Source: Alphaproteobacteria bacterium
Lineage (GTDB): Bacteria > Pseudomonadota > Alphaproteobacteria > CAAGCB01 > CAG-977
Direction of reading: 5' to 3'
Length of the DNA stretch: 19,452 bases
Assembly: GCA_900768185.1 (NCBI GenBank)
Contig: CAAGCB010000041.1
Location: 1-19,452 of the forward strand
The notes under the pieces were generated by a model. The model was not told the origin of the DNA. It saw only the letters and a program-made list of their open reading frames with translations, and made no database searches. This document shows, piece by piece, positions 1 to 6,565 of the stretch. The first letter of the stretch is position 1; each line of letters opens with the position of its first letter. The translations under genes and the position numbers were made by a program.

Positions 1-568
1 CCAAAATCGACGGGCGCAAACATTCGGAAAAACGCTTCGAATAAAAGTCCGCCGCCACGTCAACGCGGCTTAAACGCTGCCAGTCGTCGCCGACCGGCTT
101 TGATATGTACGACAAAATGTTGCGCACCGACGCGCGCAAAACGTCGATCCCCCATTCGCACAGCCCCGCCGACAAATAACGCACAGAAACAGACCATTCG
201 TTTTCCGGATTCGAAATCATAAAAATGAAATCGTCGTTCTGAACCAGATAGCGAAAGCCCTTCGCCGCGTGATCGCAAACCTGAAATTCGATCTTGCCCA
301 AATGAAACGGCAAAGTGACCGGGTGGCGCGCCTCTTTCGCTTCCGCCGACTTCTTTTCCAGCTGTTCGACAAAGTCCGCATTCAGCCGGACGTTGAAACA
401 TTCCTGAACGGAATCGTAACCCTGCCACAAAAATTTGAAATAACCCGCTTCCGGCTCCGTGTCGGCAACGTCCCGCAATCGCTTCAACGCCGGACGGTAT
501 TTCATGCACCCCCTATTAGACGACGGGGGCGCCGTCCGTTCCTTGCCAGTTTCTTCGATTCTCGCCAT
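1..568 (-). CDS. Partial protein, possible Rep_trans-like replication initiator (runs off left edge)
   Basis: An open frame of 189 codons starts at the ATG whose A is at 568 and leaves the window at position 1. A GGAAAGG ribosome binding site lies 7 nt upstream, which supports this start. The protein begins MARIEETGKERTAPP and has normal-looking composition, with aromatic and acidic clusters such as YFKFLWQGYDSVQECF and FIFMISNPENEWSVSVRY. Near the visible end is RLSRVDVAADF, which resembles the R-x-D-h-x-x-D-F pattern of Rep_trans/RstA-type rolling-circle replication initiators. The catalytic Tyr region would lie beyond the window, so the assignment is tentative. The other frames here (60-509 minus and 269-574 plus) give arginine-rich, low-complexity translations and look like shadows. 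If it is an initiator, the left flank is an integrated plasmid or phage-like element. It could instead be an unrelated phage hypothetical protein. Confidence 0.6.
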   Translation of the reverse strand, partial: MARIEETGKERTAPPSSNRGCMKYRPALKRLRDVADTEPEAGYFKFLWQGYDSVQECFNVRLNADFVEQLEKKSAEAKEARHPVTLPFHLGKIEFQVCDHAAKGFRYLVQNDDFIFMISNPENEWSVSVRYLSAGLCEWGIDVLRASVRNILSYISKPVGDDWQRLSRVDVAADFYSKRFSECLRPSIL

Positions 569-718
569 GGCTAAACCTTTCCTGCCGTTGCCAACAGAAA
601 AAATTTAACACCAGGCGAAGTAATAATTATGTGGGATAGTTTGTAAAATCAATCAAATACACCTGAAAAACTCCATGCCGCATCGGTTTTATTAGCAGTT
701 TCGTTGGCAATTTTTGAT

Positions 719-747
719 ATATTACTAAAACAAATATACCTTGTAAA
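719..747 (-). promoter_or_regulatory. Sigma70-type promoter reading leftward
   Basis: On the minus strand there is TTTACA (742-747) and TAATAT (719-724) with exactly 17 nt between them, so transcription would start near 712. The next gene downstream is the partial gene starting at 568, giving a leader of about 144 nt. A perfect 14-nt palindrome touches the -35 box. This is a sequence match only. Confidence 0.5.
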
Positions 748-761
748 GTGTGCTTGCACAC
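748..761. promoter_or_regulatory. Perfect palindrome beside the -35 box, candidate operator
   Basis: GTGTGCTTGCACAC has 6-bp perfect arms around a 2-nt centre and begins at the base next to the leftward -35 element. Its size and position suit binding by a dimeric regulator controlling the partial left-edge gene. No regulator gene is visible in the window. Confidence 0.4.
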
Positions 762-785
762 CCGTTGATTTACCGGATTTTATGG

Positions 786-926
786 TTAATAAAACAGCAT
801 AAGGTATCTTTTTTCGACATTCTTCAGAATCTTTTCATAAATATCCGAAGATGTTAAAGCATCTTTATCAAGGATATCCGCCAGTTTCCGATCGTCATTA
901 ACGATATGTGAAAAAGTCTTTCGCAT
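786..926 (-). CDS. Possible small ORF, 46 aa, unknown function
   Basis: An ATG-to-TAA frame encodes a 46-aa charged, helix-prone peptide beginning MRKTFSHIVNDDRKLADILD and ending RYLMLFY. The composition looks protein-like, with acidic and basic residues alternating with Leu/Ile, but there is no ribosome binding site at the usual distance; an AGGTAAG lies about 17 nt upstream. It is oriented toward the left-edge gene, but the good leftward promoter lies downstream of it. It may be a small accessory protein of the left-flank element, or chance. Confidence 0.25.
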   Translation of the reverse strand: MRKTFSHIVNDDRKLADILDKDALTSSDIYEKILKNVEKRYLMLFY

Positions 927-942
927 TTTGTATTATTATTTT

Positions 943-966
943 TCTTACCTCTCGGTAAGATTTTTT
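943..966 (+). terminator. Intrinsic terminator-like hairpin (rightward)
   Basis: The 7-bp stem TCTTACC/GGTAAGA with the 4-nt loop TCTC is followed at once by six T residues (961-966). No plus-strand gene lies upstream of it, so it could end an unrecognised small RNA, stop read-through, or act as a hairpin for another purpose. Confidence 0.4.
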
Positions 967-999
967 CGGTTTCAGATCGGCAAAAAAGAAGATTGCATC

Positions 1000-1039
1000 T
1001 TGACTTTCACATAAAAATAATCACAATAAGTGATATTAT
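1000..1039 (+). promoter_or_regulatory. Weak candidate promoter upstream of the tail-fibre gene
   Basis: TTGACT at 1000-1005 is a good -35 match. The -10 partner is unclear: ACAATA at 1023-1028 has 17-nt spacing but matches poorly, while TATTAT at 1034-1039 is a good match but badly spaced. A short inverted repeat ATCAC-AATAA-GTGAT (about 1020-1034) lies inside and could be a regulator site. Confidence 0.25.
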
Positions 1040-1063
1040 GCAAAAGCAGGGTGCTGATGTCTG

Positions 1064-1095
1064 GACGAAGGGATTTTTTTCCTTCGTCTTTTTTT
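1064..1095 (+). terminator. Hairpin plus T-tract just upstream of the tail-fibre start (terminator or attenuator)
   Basis: An 8-bp stem GACGAAGG (1064-1071)/CCTTCGTC (1081-1088) with a T-rich 9-nt loop is followed by a run of T residues. It ends only about 17 nt before the tail-fibre ATG, and no plus-strand gene precedes it. It would end a short leader transcript from a promoter near 1000-1040, so attenuation of the tail-fibre gene is possible. Confidence 0.55.
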
Positions 1096-1111
1096 ATTGA
1101 AAGGATAAAAA

Positions 1112-2011
1112 ATGACGGTAAGCAGTCAAACGAACAAGGTGATTTATATCGGAAACGGGGTTGCGAAAGAATTTGCAATCCCGTTTTCGTTTTTGGAACG
1201 GGAGCATATCAAAGTCAGACAAAAGAAAAACGACATACAGACGGAACGGACGGACTGGACGGTCAAGAGCGGCAATCTGATATTTGCAGACGCGCCGGAA
1301 TCGGGGGCGGAAATCGCGATTGTGCGCGAAGTCCCCTTGACGCAGGAAACGGACTACCGCGACAACGAAATTCTGCACGCCGAAACGCTGGAGCGCAACT
1401 TTGACAAACTGACGATGCAAGTCCAACAGCTGGCGGAAAAATCCGCGCGCGCGGTGACGGTGGATATTTTCGACGACACGGCGGCGGACAGCTTGATTCC
1501 AAGCATCAGAAAAGCGGTGTCGGATTGCCAAACGGCAGTTGAAAAAACGACAGCCAACATTACCGCCGCCGCCGAACAGGTTCAAACCGCAACCGCACAA
1601 GCAAGCGCCGCCGCAAACAGCGCGACGAACGCCGCAACGTCCGAAACAAACACGGCGGCAATGCTTGGGACAAAGGCAAACACGGATTTAAGCAATTGCA
1701 CGCGTCCGTACTTGATTGAAACATGGCGCAGCGGGTCAAGCTGGTATCGCGTTTGGTCGGACGGCTTTATCGAACAGGGCGGATACGCCGTTGAAGGTAT
1801 CGCCAACGTTGATTATGGATTGGCGCTATTAAAGCCGTATACGACTGACTACACACTGATTGCCGATGTCAGCGTTTACACTCGCGGCGACGGATACAAC
1901 TATTTTGCAACGACGCACGCCGCATCGCTGACACATGCGACGGTTTACACCCGCGGGCATGCCGGAACGGTTGATTCACGTGGTTTTACGTGGCGCGCTG
2001 TCGGATATTGA
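1112..2011 (+). CDS. Phage tail fibre / receptor-binding protein
   Basis: This 299-aa protein looks like a short phage tail fibre. Residues 1-110 resemble the N-terminal virion-attachment domain of podovirus (T7-type) fibres, with YIGNGVAKEFAIPFSFLERE near residue 12 and a TQETDYRDNEILHAETLERNF segment. Residues about 120-190 are Ala/Thr/Glu-rich and likely form a trimeric coiled coil. Residues about 198-299 resemble the C-terminal knob seen in many tail proteins (ETWRSGSSWYRVWSDGFIEQGG), ending in an aromatic SRGFTWRAVGY. The start has GAAAGGAT about 6 nt upstream. It is followed by a 54-aa ORF and then a terminator. No other virion gene is visible, so it may be a prophage remnant, a tailocin or gene-transfer-agent part, or the edge of a prophage. 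The family call is firm; the biological setting is inference. Confidence 0.85.
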   Translation: MTVSSQTNKVIYIGNGVAKEFAIPFSFLEREHIKVRQKKNDIQTERTDWTVKSGNLIFADAPESGAEIAIVREVPLTQETDYRDNEILHAETLERNFDKLTMQVQQLAEKSARAVTVDIFDDTAADSLIPSIRKAVSDCQTAVEKTTANITAAAEQVQTATAQASAAANSATNAATSETNTAAMLGTKANTDLSNCTRPYLIETWRSGSSWYRVWSDGFIEQGGYAVEGIANVDYGLALLKPYTTDYTLIADVSVYTRGDGYNYFATTHAASLTHATVYTRGHAGTVDSRGFTWRAVGY

Positions 2012-2026
2012 GAAAAGGAGAATAAG

Positions 2027-2191
2027 ATGACTTTACAGGAATATGCAAAACAACACCCGTTTGAATATGCGGAAAAAGCAGCCAAAGCAAATGAAACAGG
2101 AAAAAAACTGACAATGGATAAGGAGGTGTTAATTTTAGAAGATCTTCCTCCTTTGCCGCCCGTTCCGGTTTTGGAAACAACGCAAGAATAA
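2027..2191 (+). CDS. Small protein, 54 aa, tail-fibre companion
   Basis: A 54-aa ORF begins 15 nt after the tail-fibre stop, with a strong AAAGGAG site ahead of its ATG. It starts MTLQEYAKQHPFEYAEKAAK, is amphipathic and Lys/Glu-rich, and ends in a proline-rich acidic tail (EDLPPLPPVPVLETTQE). It was not recognised. Its place directly after a tail-fibre gene suggests a fibre-associated or assembly role, but it shows no match to known chaperone families that can be stated from sequence alone. The terminator after it closes the two-gene unit. Confidence 0.65.
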   Translation: MTLQEYAKQHPFEYAEKAAKANETGKKLTMDKEVLILEDLPPLPPVPVLETTQE

Positions 2192-2199
2192 AAAAAACG

Positions 2200-2236
2200 C
2201 CCCCCTCCTGCCGTTTTGGCGAGAGGGGGGATTTTT
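2200..2236. terminator. Strong bidirectional intrinsic terminator
   Basis: CCCCCCTC (2200-2207) pairs with GAGGGGGG (2223-2230), with an inner GCC/GGC pairing around a GTTTT loop. On the plus strand ATTTTT follows; on the minus strand the stem is followed by a long T run (complement of the A run at 2190-2197). It sits between the convergent tail-fibre unit and the leftward glycan operon and should end both. Confidence 0.85.
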
Positions 2237-2598
2237 CATTTCAAAATGTCCTTTGTTCCGTCGGGTAGTTCGACGCCGCGGTCATACATGGAAATCAGCG
2301 TTGTTTTTTCCGTAAAATCAAAGCTGTGAACGACTTTCGGGTAAATGATGAAAAAATCGCCCGCTTTGATGTCGTATTTGGCGGTTTCGCGCGTTTCCAA
2401 GTGGGTTAAGCGCAGTTTGAACGCGCCGGAAACGACATAAAACGCTTCTTTGTTTTGCAAATGGTAGTGATCGCCGCGAAAAGCCCCCGTGACGGATGTA
2501 ATATAGTTGACTTGATTCCACCCGCCGTGAACCAGCTGAGTCAGCGTGCCGCGGTCGTCCGAAAATTCAAAGTCGGGTTTGATAAATTCAATCAGCAT
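2236..2598 (-). CDS. Cupin-domain sugar-nucleotide protein (CapF C-terminal / WxcM-like)
   Basis: A 120-aa single-domain cupin. The metal-binding pattern is complete: H44 and H46 in GDHYH, E51 in the following KEAFYVVSG strand, and H91 in KVVHSF. The N-terminal DDRGTLTQL and the GAFRGDHYH segment resemble the cupin half of CapF-type capsule enzymes and FdtA/WxcM-like sugar isomerases or epimerases. The start is supported by GGAGG lying inside the last codons of the upstream SDR gene, whose stop abuts this ATG, so the two are translationally coupled. Because CapF is one protein with an SDR half and a cupin half, the pair may be a split equivalent working on one nucleotide sugar. It is the last gene of the operon. 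The precise substrate is unknown. Confidence 0.75.
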   Translation of the reverse strand: MLIEFIKPDFEFSDDRGTLTQLVHGGWNQVNYITSVTGAFRGDHYHLQNKEAFYVVSGAFKLRLTHLETRETAKYDIKAGDFFIIYPKVVHSFDFTEKTTLISMYDRGVELPDGTKDILK

Positions 2599-3480
2599 TC
2601 ACACCTCCAGATGAATTTCTTTGATGCCGAGCAGGGATTTTAGTTTGCTGTTGTCCAAAGTGCCGCTGGCGGCGCGTTTGGCTTTAAAAATTCCCGTGGT
2701 TTGCGTGACGGACACGGGCTTTATCAAAGATTTGTCCAGCCCGTATTTATCCGTCAAAGCGATTGCCGCATCGTATTTGCTCATCACGTCGTCACCGGCG
2801 ATGTTGACGATTTTTTCGGGACACGCGCCGAACTTTTCAATCAAAGCGACCAAGTAATACGCGCATTGATTGAAACTGAGCGTCGAACGATAGGAATCCG
2901 AAAACATTTCGACGGTTTTTCCGGCTGTCAGATCGGCTTTGATATTGTCAAAGAAATGCGGTCTGCCTTCGACCAGAGAGGGACCGAAAATAAACGGGAA
3001 GCGCACGACGTTAAAGCCTTTTGTCAGGCAAATTTGTTCCGCCAATGCCTTATGCCTTCCGTATAAATTGACAGATGCATAGGGATCTGTTTCGACGAAT
3101 TTTTTGTCTTTGGAGCCTTCACCGTACACGGTGTCGGTTGAAGAGTAATACAAACATTTCGCGTTATGGAAAATGTTGACGGCGTTTGCCAAAGCGACAA
3201 TGTTGATGTTCCACGCTAATTCAGGAAATTCCTCGACTTTGTCGGGATGATGAAACGCCGCCAGATAGATGATTTTGGTCGCATCATCGACGCGGACGGA
3301 CAGGGATTTCAAAGCGTCAACATTGCACACGTCCAGCGGCACCCACTCCACGCGCGGATCGGTAAACGCAGGTTTTTCCCGTTCGGAGTATGTTGCCAAA
3401 ACGGTTTCGTTGGTGTTTTCCAACACGTTTTTGATGCAGTAGCGACCCAGAAAACCGCTCGCGCCGATGATTAAATACAT
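2599..3480 (-). CDS. SDR-family sugar-nucleotide reductase/epimerase
   Basis: A 293-aa extended short-chain dehydrogenase acting on a nucleotide sugar. It has the NAD(P)-binding GASGFLG at residues 6-12, a YSSTDTVYG segment at 112-120 carrying the catalytic Ser/Thr, and the YxxxK pair Y130/K134. The fold resembles dTDP-4-dehydrorhamnose reductase (RmlD) and the SDR half of CapF. The start at 3480 is preferred because the glycine-rich motif begins right after it and GGGAG lies upstream; a longer frame to 3519 would only add 13 residues overlapping the preceding gene. It begins 2 nt after that gene and its stop abuts the cupin start. A C4 reductase or epimerase step on an activated deoxysugar is likely; the substrate cannot be read from sequence. 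Confidence 0.8.
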   Translation of the reverse strand: MYLIIGASGFLGRYCIKNVLENTNETVLATYSEREKPAFTDPRVEWVPLDVCNVDALKSLSVRVDDATKIIYLAAFHHPDKVEEFPELAWNINIVALANAVNIFHNAKCLYYSSTDTVYGEGSKDKKFVETDPYASVNLYGRHKALAEQICLTKGFNVVRFPFIFGPSLVEGRPHFFDNIKADLTAGKTVEMFSDSYRSTLSFNQCAYYLVALIEKFGACPEKIVNIAGDDVMSKYDAAIALTDKYGLDKSLIKPVSVTQTTGIFKAKRAASGTLDNSKLKSLLGIKEIHLEV

Positions 3481-3482
3481 GA

Positions 3483-4592
3483 TTATTTGACTCCCATAGC
3501 TTTCATTGTTTCGAACCAAACGCGGTGTCCGTCAATGACCTGATTGACGTAAGCACGGTTTTTGTACGGCAGTTTTTCGTTCGGCAGATTGTCTATCAAG
3601 ACTTTCAGCTTATCGAACAATTCGATGCCGCATTCCAGATAAGTCGATTTTGTCAGTTCGATAGAGCGCAACCATTTGCAGAAATCGGTTGTCATTTTCG
3701 TTCCCATTTCTTCGGCATAAGCGTCCACCCAATAATCGTGATCGTTGCGGATTTGTTTAACCAGCGGCTGACCGTAAGAAATGTAATCCCCCAAATGCCA
3801 AGCAATGCGCTCGACAATATAGGACGACCAGATGTCGTCAAATCTGCCGATGTCGGGAATCAGAAAATAGACAGGAAGCATATCGCGGTGAATAGCCGTA
3901 TTTTGAGAATTGAACGGCGAATAAGTCCCCGTTTCCAACGCGTAGTTGTGATCTTTGTTGTACGCGACGACATCAATCGGGGCGGCAAGGCGCGTCACAG
4001 CGTCCAAATCCGGATCGCCCAACCAGAAGCCCGCATTAACGACCGTGCGGATTTTTTTGTTTTCGCGCTTGATGTCTTTGACTTCGTCAACGCGGTCAAT
4101 CCACGAATAACCGCGCGGATAAAATTTGCGGTTTTGGCGGTCGGTCAAATCTTCGCAGATATTGTACCAACCGGTCGGGGAAGATACGGTTTCCATATCA
4201 ACCGTTTTGCCCAAGTCCAGATGTTTGCCGACATAATCTTCGCACGCGATATAGTTGTCGTCGTCGATTAAAACGATGATGTCGGATCCTTGCTCGTACG
4301 CTTTTAAAATAGCTACTTGCCGACGCTGGATACAGCCCCAAGGCAGATAACCTTTTAACTTCGGATATTTTTCCAAATAGGCATTTTGATCGTCAACATC
4401 CATAAACAGAATGGGGATGTTGTATTTTTCCTGCAGTTTGGCGCAGTATTCTTTTGCCGCCGCAGGCGTTTTTTTGTCACCCGTAATGACGAAATCCACA
4501 TCGTTTTGGCGATTATGCTTAATCACGTCCTTGATGTAATCCTCAATCAAATACGGAACGTGAATTGTTGTTGTCGTGATGGTTGTTTTCAT
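3483..4592 (-). CDS. Reversibly glycosylated polypeptide / UDP-arabinopyranose mutase-like protein (GT75-like)
   Basis: A 369-aa protein with a GT-A-like domain. Visible motifs in order are RRQVAILKAYEQGSDIIVLI leading to IDDDN at 109-113 (DxD metal site), FYPRGYSW at 147-154, NAGFWLGDPDLDAVTRL at 176-192 and RFDDIW at 240-245. These line up in order and spacing with plant reversibly glycosylated polypeptides, as I recall that family: the DDD near residue 110, the RGYPF segment whose Arg is glycosylated, the GLWLNIPDYDAPTQL segment and GRYDDMW. In plants these proteins interconvert UDP-arabinopyranose and UDP-arabinofuranose. In this bacterium it could be a sugar mutase or a glycosyltransferase. 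The ATG at 4592 has GGAGGA 7 nt upstream; a TTG five codons earlier would place the start inside that site. It follows the 290-aa gene by 20 nt. Confidence 0.7.
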   Translation of the reverse strand: MKTTITTTTIHVPYLIEDYIKDVIKHNRQNDVDFVITGDKKTPAAAKEYCAKLQEKYNIPILFMDVDDQNAYLEKYPKLKGYLPWGCIQRRQVAILKAYEQGSDIIVLIDDDNYIACEDYVGKHLDLGKTVDMETVSSPTGWYNICEDLTDRQNRKFYPRGYSWIDRVDEVKDIKRENKKIRTVVNAGFWLGDPDLDAVTRLAAPIDVVAYNKDHNYALETGTYSPFNSQNTAIHRDMLPVYFLIPDIGRFDDIWSSYIVERIAWHLGDYISYGQPLVKQIRNDHDYWVDAYAEEMGTKMTTDFCKWLRSIELTKSTYLECGIELFDKLKVLIDNLPNEKLPYKNRAYVNQVIDGHRVWFETMKAMGVK

Positions 4593-4612
4593 AGGTTTGT
4601 CCTCCAAGAGTT

Positions 4613-5485
4613 TTATTTAAGAATTTTGCACTGGTTTTTGATAATTTTTTCCCATGCGGGCATGTAGCTTAAATCCATCTTAGAAACTACATTTGAATAC
4701 AATTTCTGTATCCCAAACATATTAATTACACCAAAAAGAAGAAATATAGGATTCATTCCCTTCATAATAAGTTCGACAAAAACGTCTTTGTTTTTAAAAG
4801 ACATTTCTTTCACAAGTCGTATGTCTTTTTTGTAGTCGAATTGAATCATATCTTCGCCTTTATCAATAAAACTATATGTCATTGATGGTGCCGCTGGATG
4901 TACCATTTCACACAAATATTTATACAACTCGTAATATTTTATCCTTGAGTCAATTTCTAGTATTTTTACATATTTCGCGGAAGACAATGGATCGTATATG
5001 GTGTTATTTTTATTAGAATTTTTTACAATTTGTGATATTTGCTTTGAGGCATATATAAAATTCTCTATCAAATTTTCTAAATCCTGACATATCGCCATAC
5101 TATTTCCTTTCATTGAATTAATTATACATTGTCTGTTCTGACCTAATGTAGCGGGAAGTTTGTCTAACGCTGAATATGTATCACCTATATTTTCTATCAA
5201 TCCACGAAAAGCAGAACAAAATAAAATAAAGTTATCCTCACTTTTATCTATCATTTGGAACCATTTTATGATTCTTTTCAAAGAAGCTATGGCTGAAAAA
5301 TGACTTCTTTCGAGCTTTTCCGACCAATAATATTTACCCATTTTATTGGGATTATTTTTAAGCATAGTCTTAAATTTGTCATTTGATGGTAAAAAATATT
5401 CAACACCATCAAATTCTTCTATTATCTCTTTCGCACATTCAATCATCGAATAAGCTTCACCAACAATTTCTTTCACAAGACTCAT
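4613..5485 (-). CDS. Hypothetical protein, helical, possibly HEPN/DUF5677-like
   Basis: A 290-aa, strongly AT-rich gene not recognised as a glycan enzyme. The protein is predominantly helical. The segment FCSAFRGLIENIGDTYSAL near residue 90 and KYLCEMVHPAAPS near residue 215 recall DUF5677/HEPN-like proteins, where a conserved Tyr-x-x-L-(S/C)-E-x-x-H pattern occurs; this resemblance is weak. A hydrophobic stretch (NPIFLLFGVINMFG) lies near residue 250. There is no signal peptide. The start has AAGGAGA 7 nt upstream. It sits between a GT2 gene and the GT75-like gene and is co-directional, but base composition differs sharply from the latter, pointing to recent acquisition. It may be a cargo gene (for example defence-related) rather than part of the glycan pathway. 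Confidence 0.6.
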   Translation of the reverse strand: MSLVKEIVGEAYSMIECAKEIIEEFDGVEYFLPSNDKFKTMLKNNPNKMGKYYWSEKLERSHFSAIASLKRIIKWFQMIDKSEDNFILFCSAFRGLIENIGDTYSALDKLPATLGQNRQCIINSMKGNSMAICQDLENLIENFIYASKQISQIVKNSNKNNTIYDPLSSAKYVKILEIDSRIKYYELYKYLCEMVHPAAPSMTYSFIDKGEDMIQFDYKKDIRLVKEMSFKNKDVFVELIMKGMNPIFLLFGVINMFGIQKLYSNVVSKMDLSYMPAWEKIIKNQCKILK

Positions 5486-5507
5486 GATTTTTCTCCTTTG
5501 TTTGATG

Positions 5508-6551
5508 TTACTTCCGTTTGAACAGCGTTTTCGTTTTGCAATACAACGAAAAAGCTTTGTAGATAAAGCGCGGCAAGCGCGTGACGCCGGATGTTTCAGA
5601 ACGGCGCAATAATTTTTTCATCCATTTGCTGTCTAATATAAATTGATTCGGCGATTTTATTTTGTATTTGCTGTTATATATGATGCTGTTAACATAATTT
5701 ATAAACAGATTATAATCAAAATTCTTCAATTTTTTTTCAACCATAAACCTTATCATTTTTTGCAGAAAAAGTTTAGGATATGCCTCATAGTCATCTCCGT
5801 TCCAATAAATATATTGCGCCTCATCTTCGTCAATATTTGGATAAAACTTTTTAAAAAACCATGTCATCCTTTTAGAAAGAATAGAGACGCAAGTATAAAC
5901 ACGGTATTTGTTATCAAGACTGGCTGAAAAACCACCAAGCGTGTAATGAGAAACAAACCGATCGACAAATATTCCTTTATAATCGTTTAGAATTAACTGT
6001 AATACAATAAAGTAATCGCCGCCTATACCGTATTCTGTATTATATCCGCCAATTTCATCTAATACTTTCTTTTTTACAAACATCGTTTGATGAGAAAAAG
6101 GCATATCCTTCCAAAAATTCTCTATTCTAGGCAAAAACACTCCTTTTTGCTCTCCTGCTCTGTCAAAATTCATTTGCTTCGCATAGCAATAATCCGCATT
6201 ATTATCTTCCAATGCTTCGACACACGCTTGTATAGCGTCTTTATCATAATAAGAATCATCAGAATTCATCCAAGCAACATACTTGCCTGAAGCTTTTTGA
6301 TTTCCCTTATTATACGCATCATCTACCCCTTTATCAGGCTCAGAGTAAAATTTAATCCACCCTTTTTTTTCATATTCTTTAAGAATTTCTACAGTTCCAT
6401 CTGTGGATGCACCATCAATTACAATATGCTCAATATTTGGGTATGTTTGTTCATGGACACTCTGCAAACATTGTCTGAATAATTCTATTCTGTCATCAGA
6501 ATACAAGTTATATGTTATTGTTACAACCGTAACTTTAGGAAAAAGCTTCAT
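5508..6551 (-). CDS. GT2 family glycosyltransferase
   Basis: A 347-aa GT-A glycosyltransferase. It begins with TVVTITYN, has DGASTDGT at 46-53 (nucleotide binding), NSDDSY at 96-101 in place of the DxD, FSHQTMFV near 150 and GIGGDY near 175, a WcaA-like arrangement. It should transfer a sugar from a nucleotide donor in the cytoplasm or at the inner membrane face. The ATG at 6551 is preferred, with GAGAGGA close upstream; two earlier in-frame ATGs (6563, 6584) are possible, the earliest overlapping the preceding gene. Most of the gene is AT-rich, but the last ~45 codons (5508-5640) are higher in GC, suggesting a mosaic 3' end. The tail PRFIYKAFSLYCKTKTLFKRK-like segment is basic and hydrophobic, matching the tail of the GT4 protein at 7510-8970. 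Confidence 0.85.
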   Translation of the reverse strand: MKLFPKVTVVTITYNLYSDDRIELFRQCLQSVHEQTYPNIEHIVIDGASTDGTVEILKEYEKKGWIKFYSEPDKGVDDAYNKGNQKASGKYVAWMNSDDSYYDKDAIQACVEALEDNNADYCYAKQMNFDRAGEQKGVFLPRIENFWKDMPFSHQTMFVKKKVLDEIGGYNTEYGIGGDYFIVLQLILNDYKGIFVDRFVSHYTLGGFSASLDNKYRVYTCVSILSKRMTWFFKKFYPNIDEDEAQYIYWNGDDYEAYPKLFLQKMIRFMVEKKLKNFDYNLFINYVNSIIYNSKYKIKSPNQFILDSKWMKKLLRRSETSGVTRLPRFIYKAFSLYCKTKTLFKRK

Positions 6552-6565
6552 TTGTCCTCTCATGT

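Larger units (their letters stand above)
569..1111. other. AT-rich intergenic region between divergent genes
   Basis: This 543-nt stretch separates the leftward partial gene from the rightward tail-fibre gene. It holds a good leftward promoter with an adjoining palindrome, a possible 46-aa minus-strand ORF, two terminator-like hairpins reading rightward and a weak rightward promoter, each listed separately. No RNA gene or longer coding frame was recognised. Confidence 0.6.

Noticed and set aside
60..509. 149-aa minus-strand frame at the left edge
   Set aside because: Its translation is arginine- and glycine-rich with no domain-like pattern, and it overlaps the better frame from 568 that has a ribosome binding site and sensible composition.
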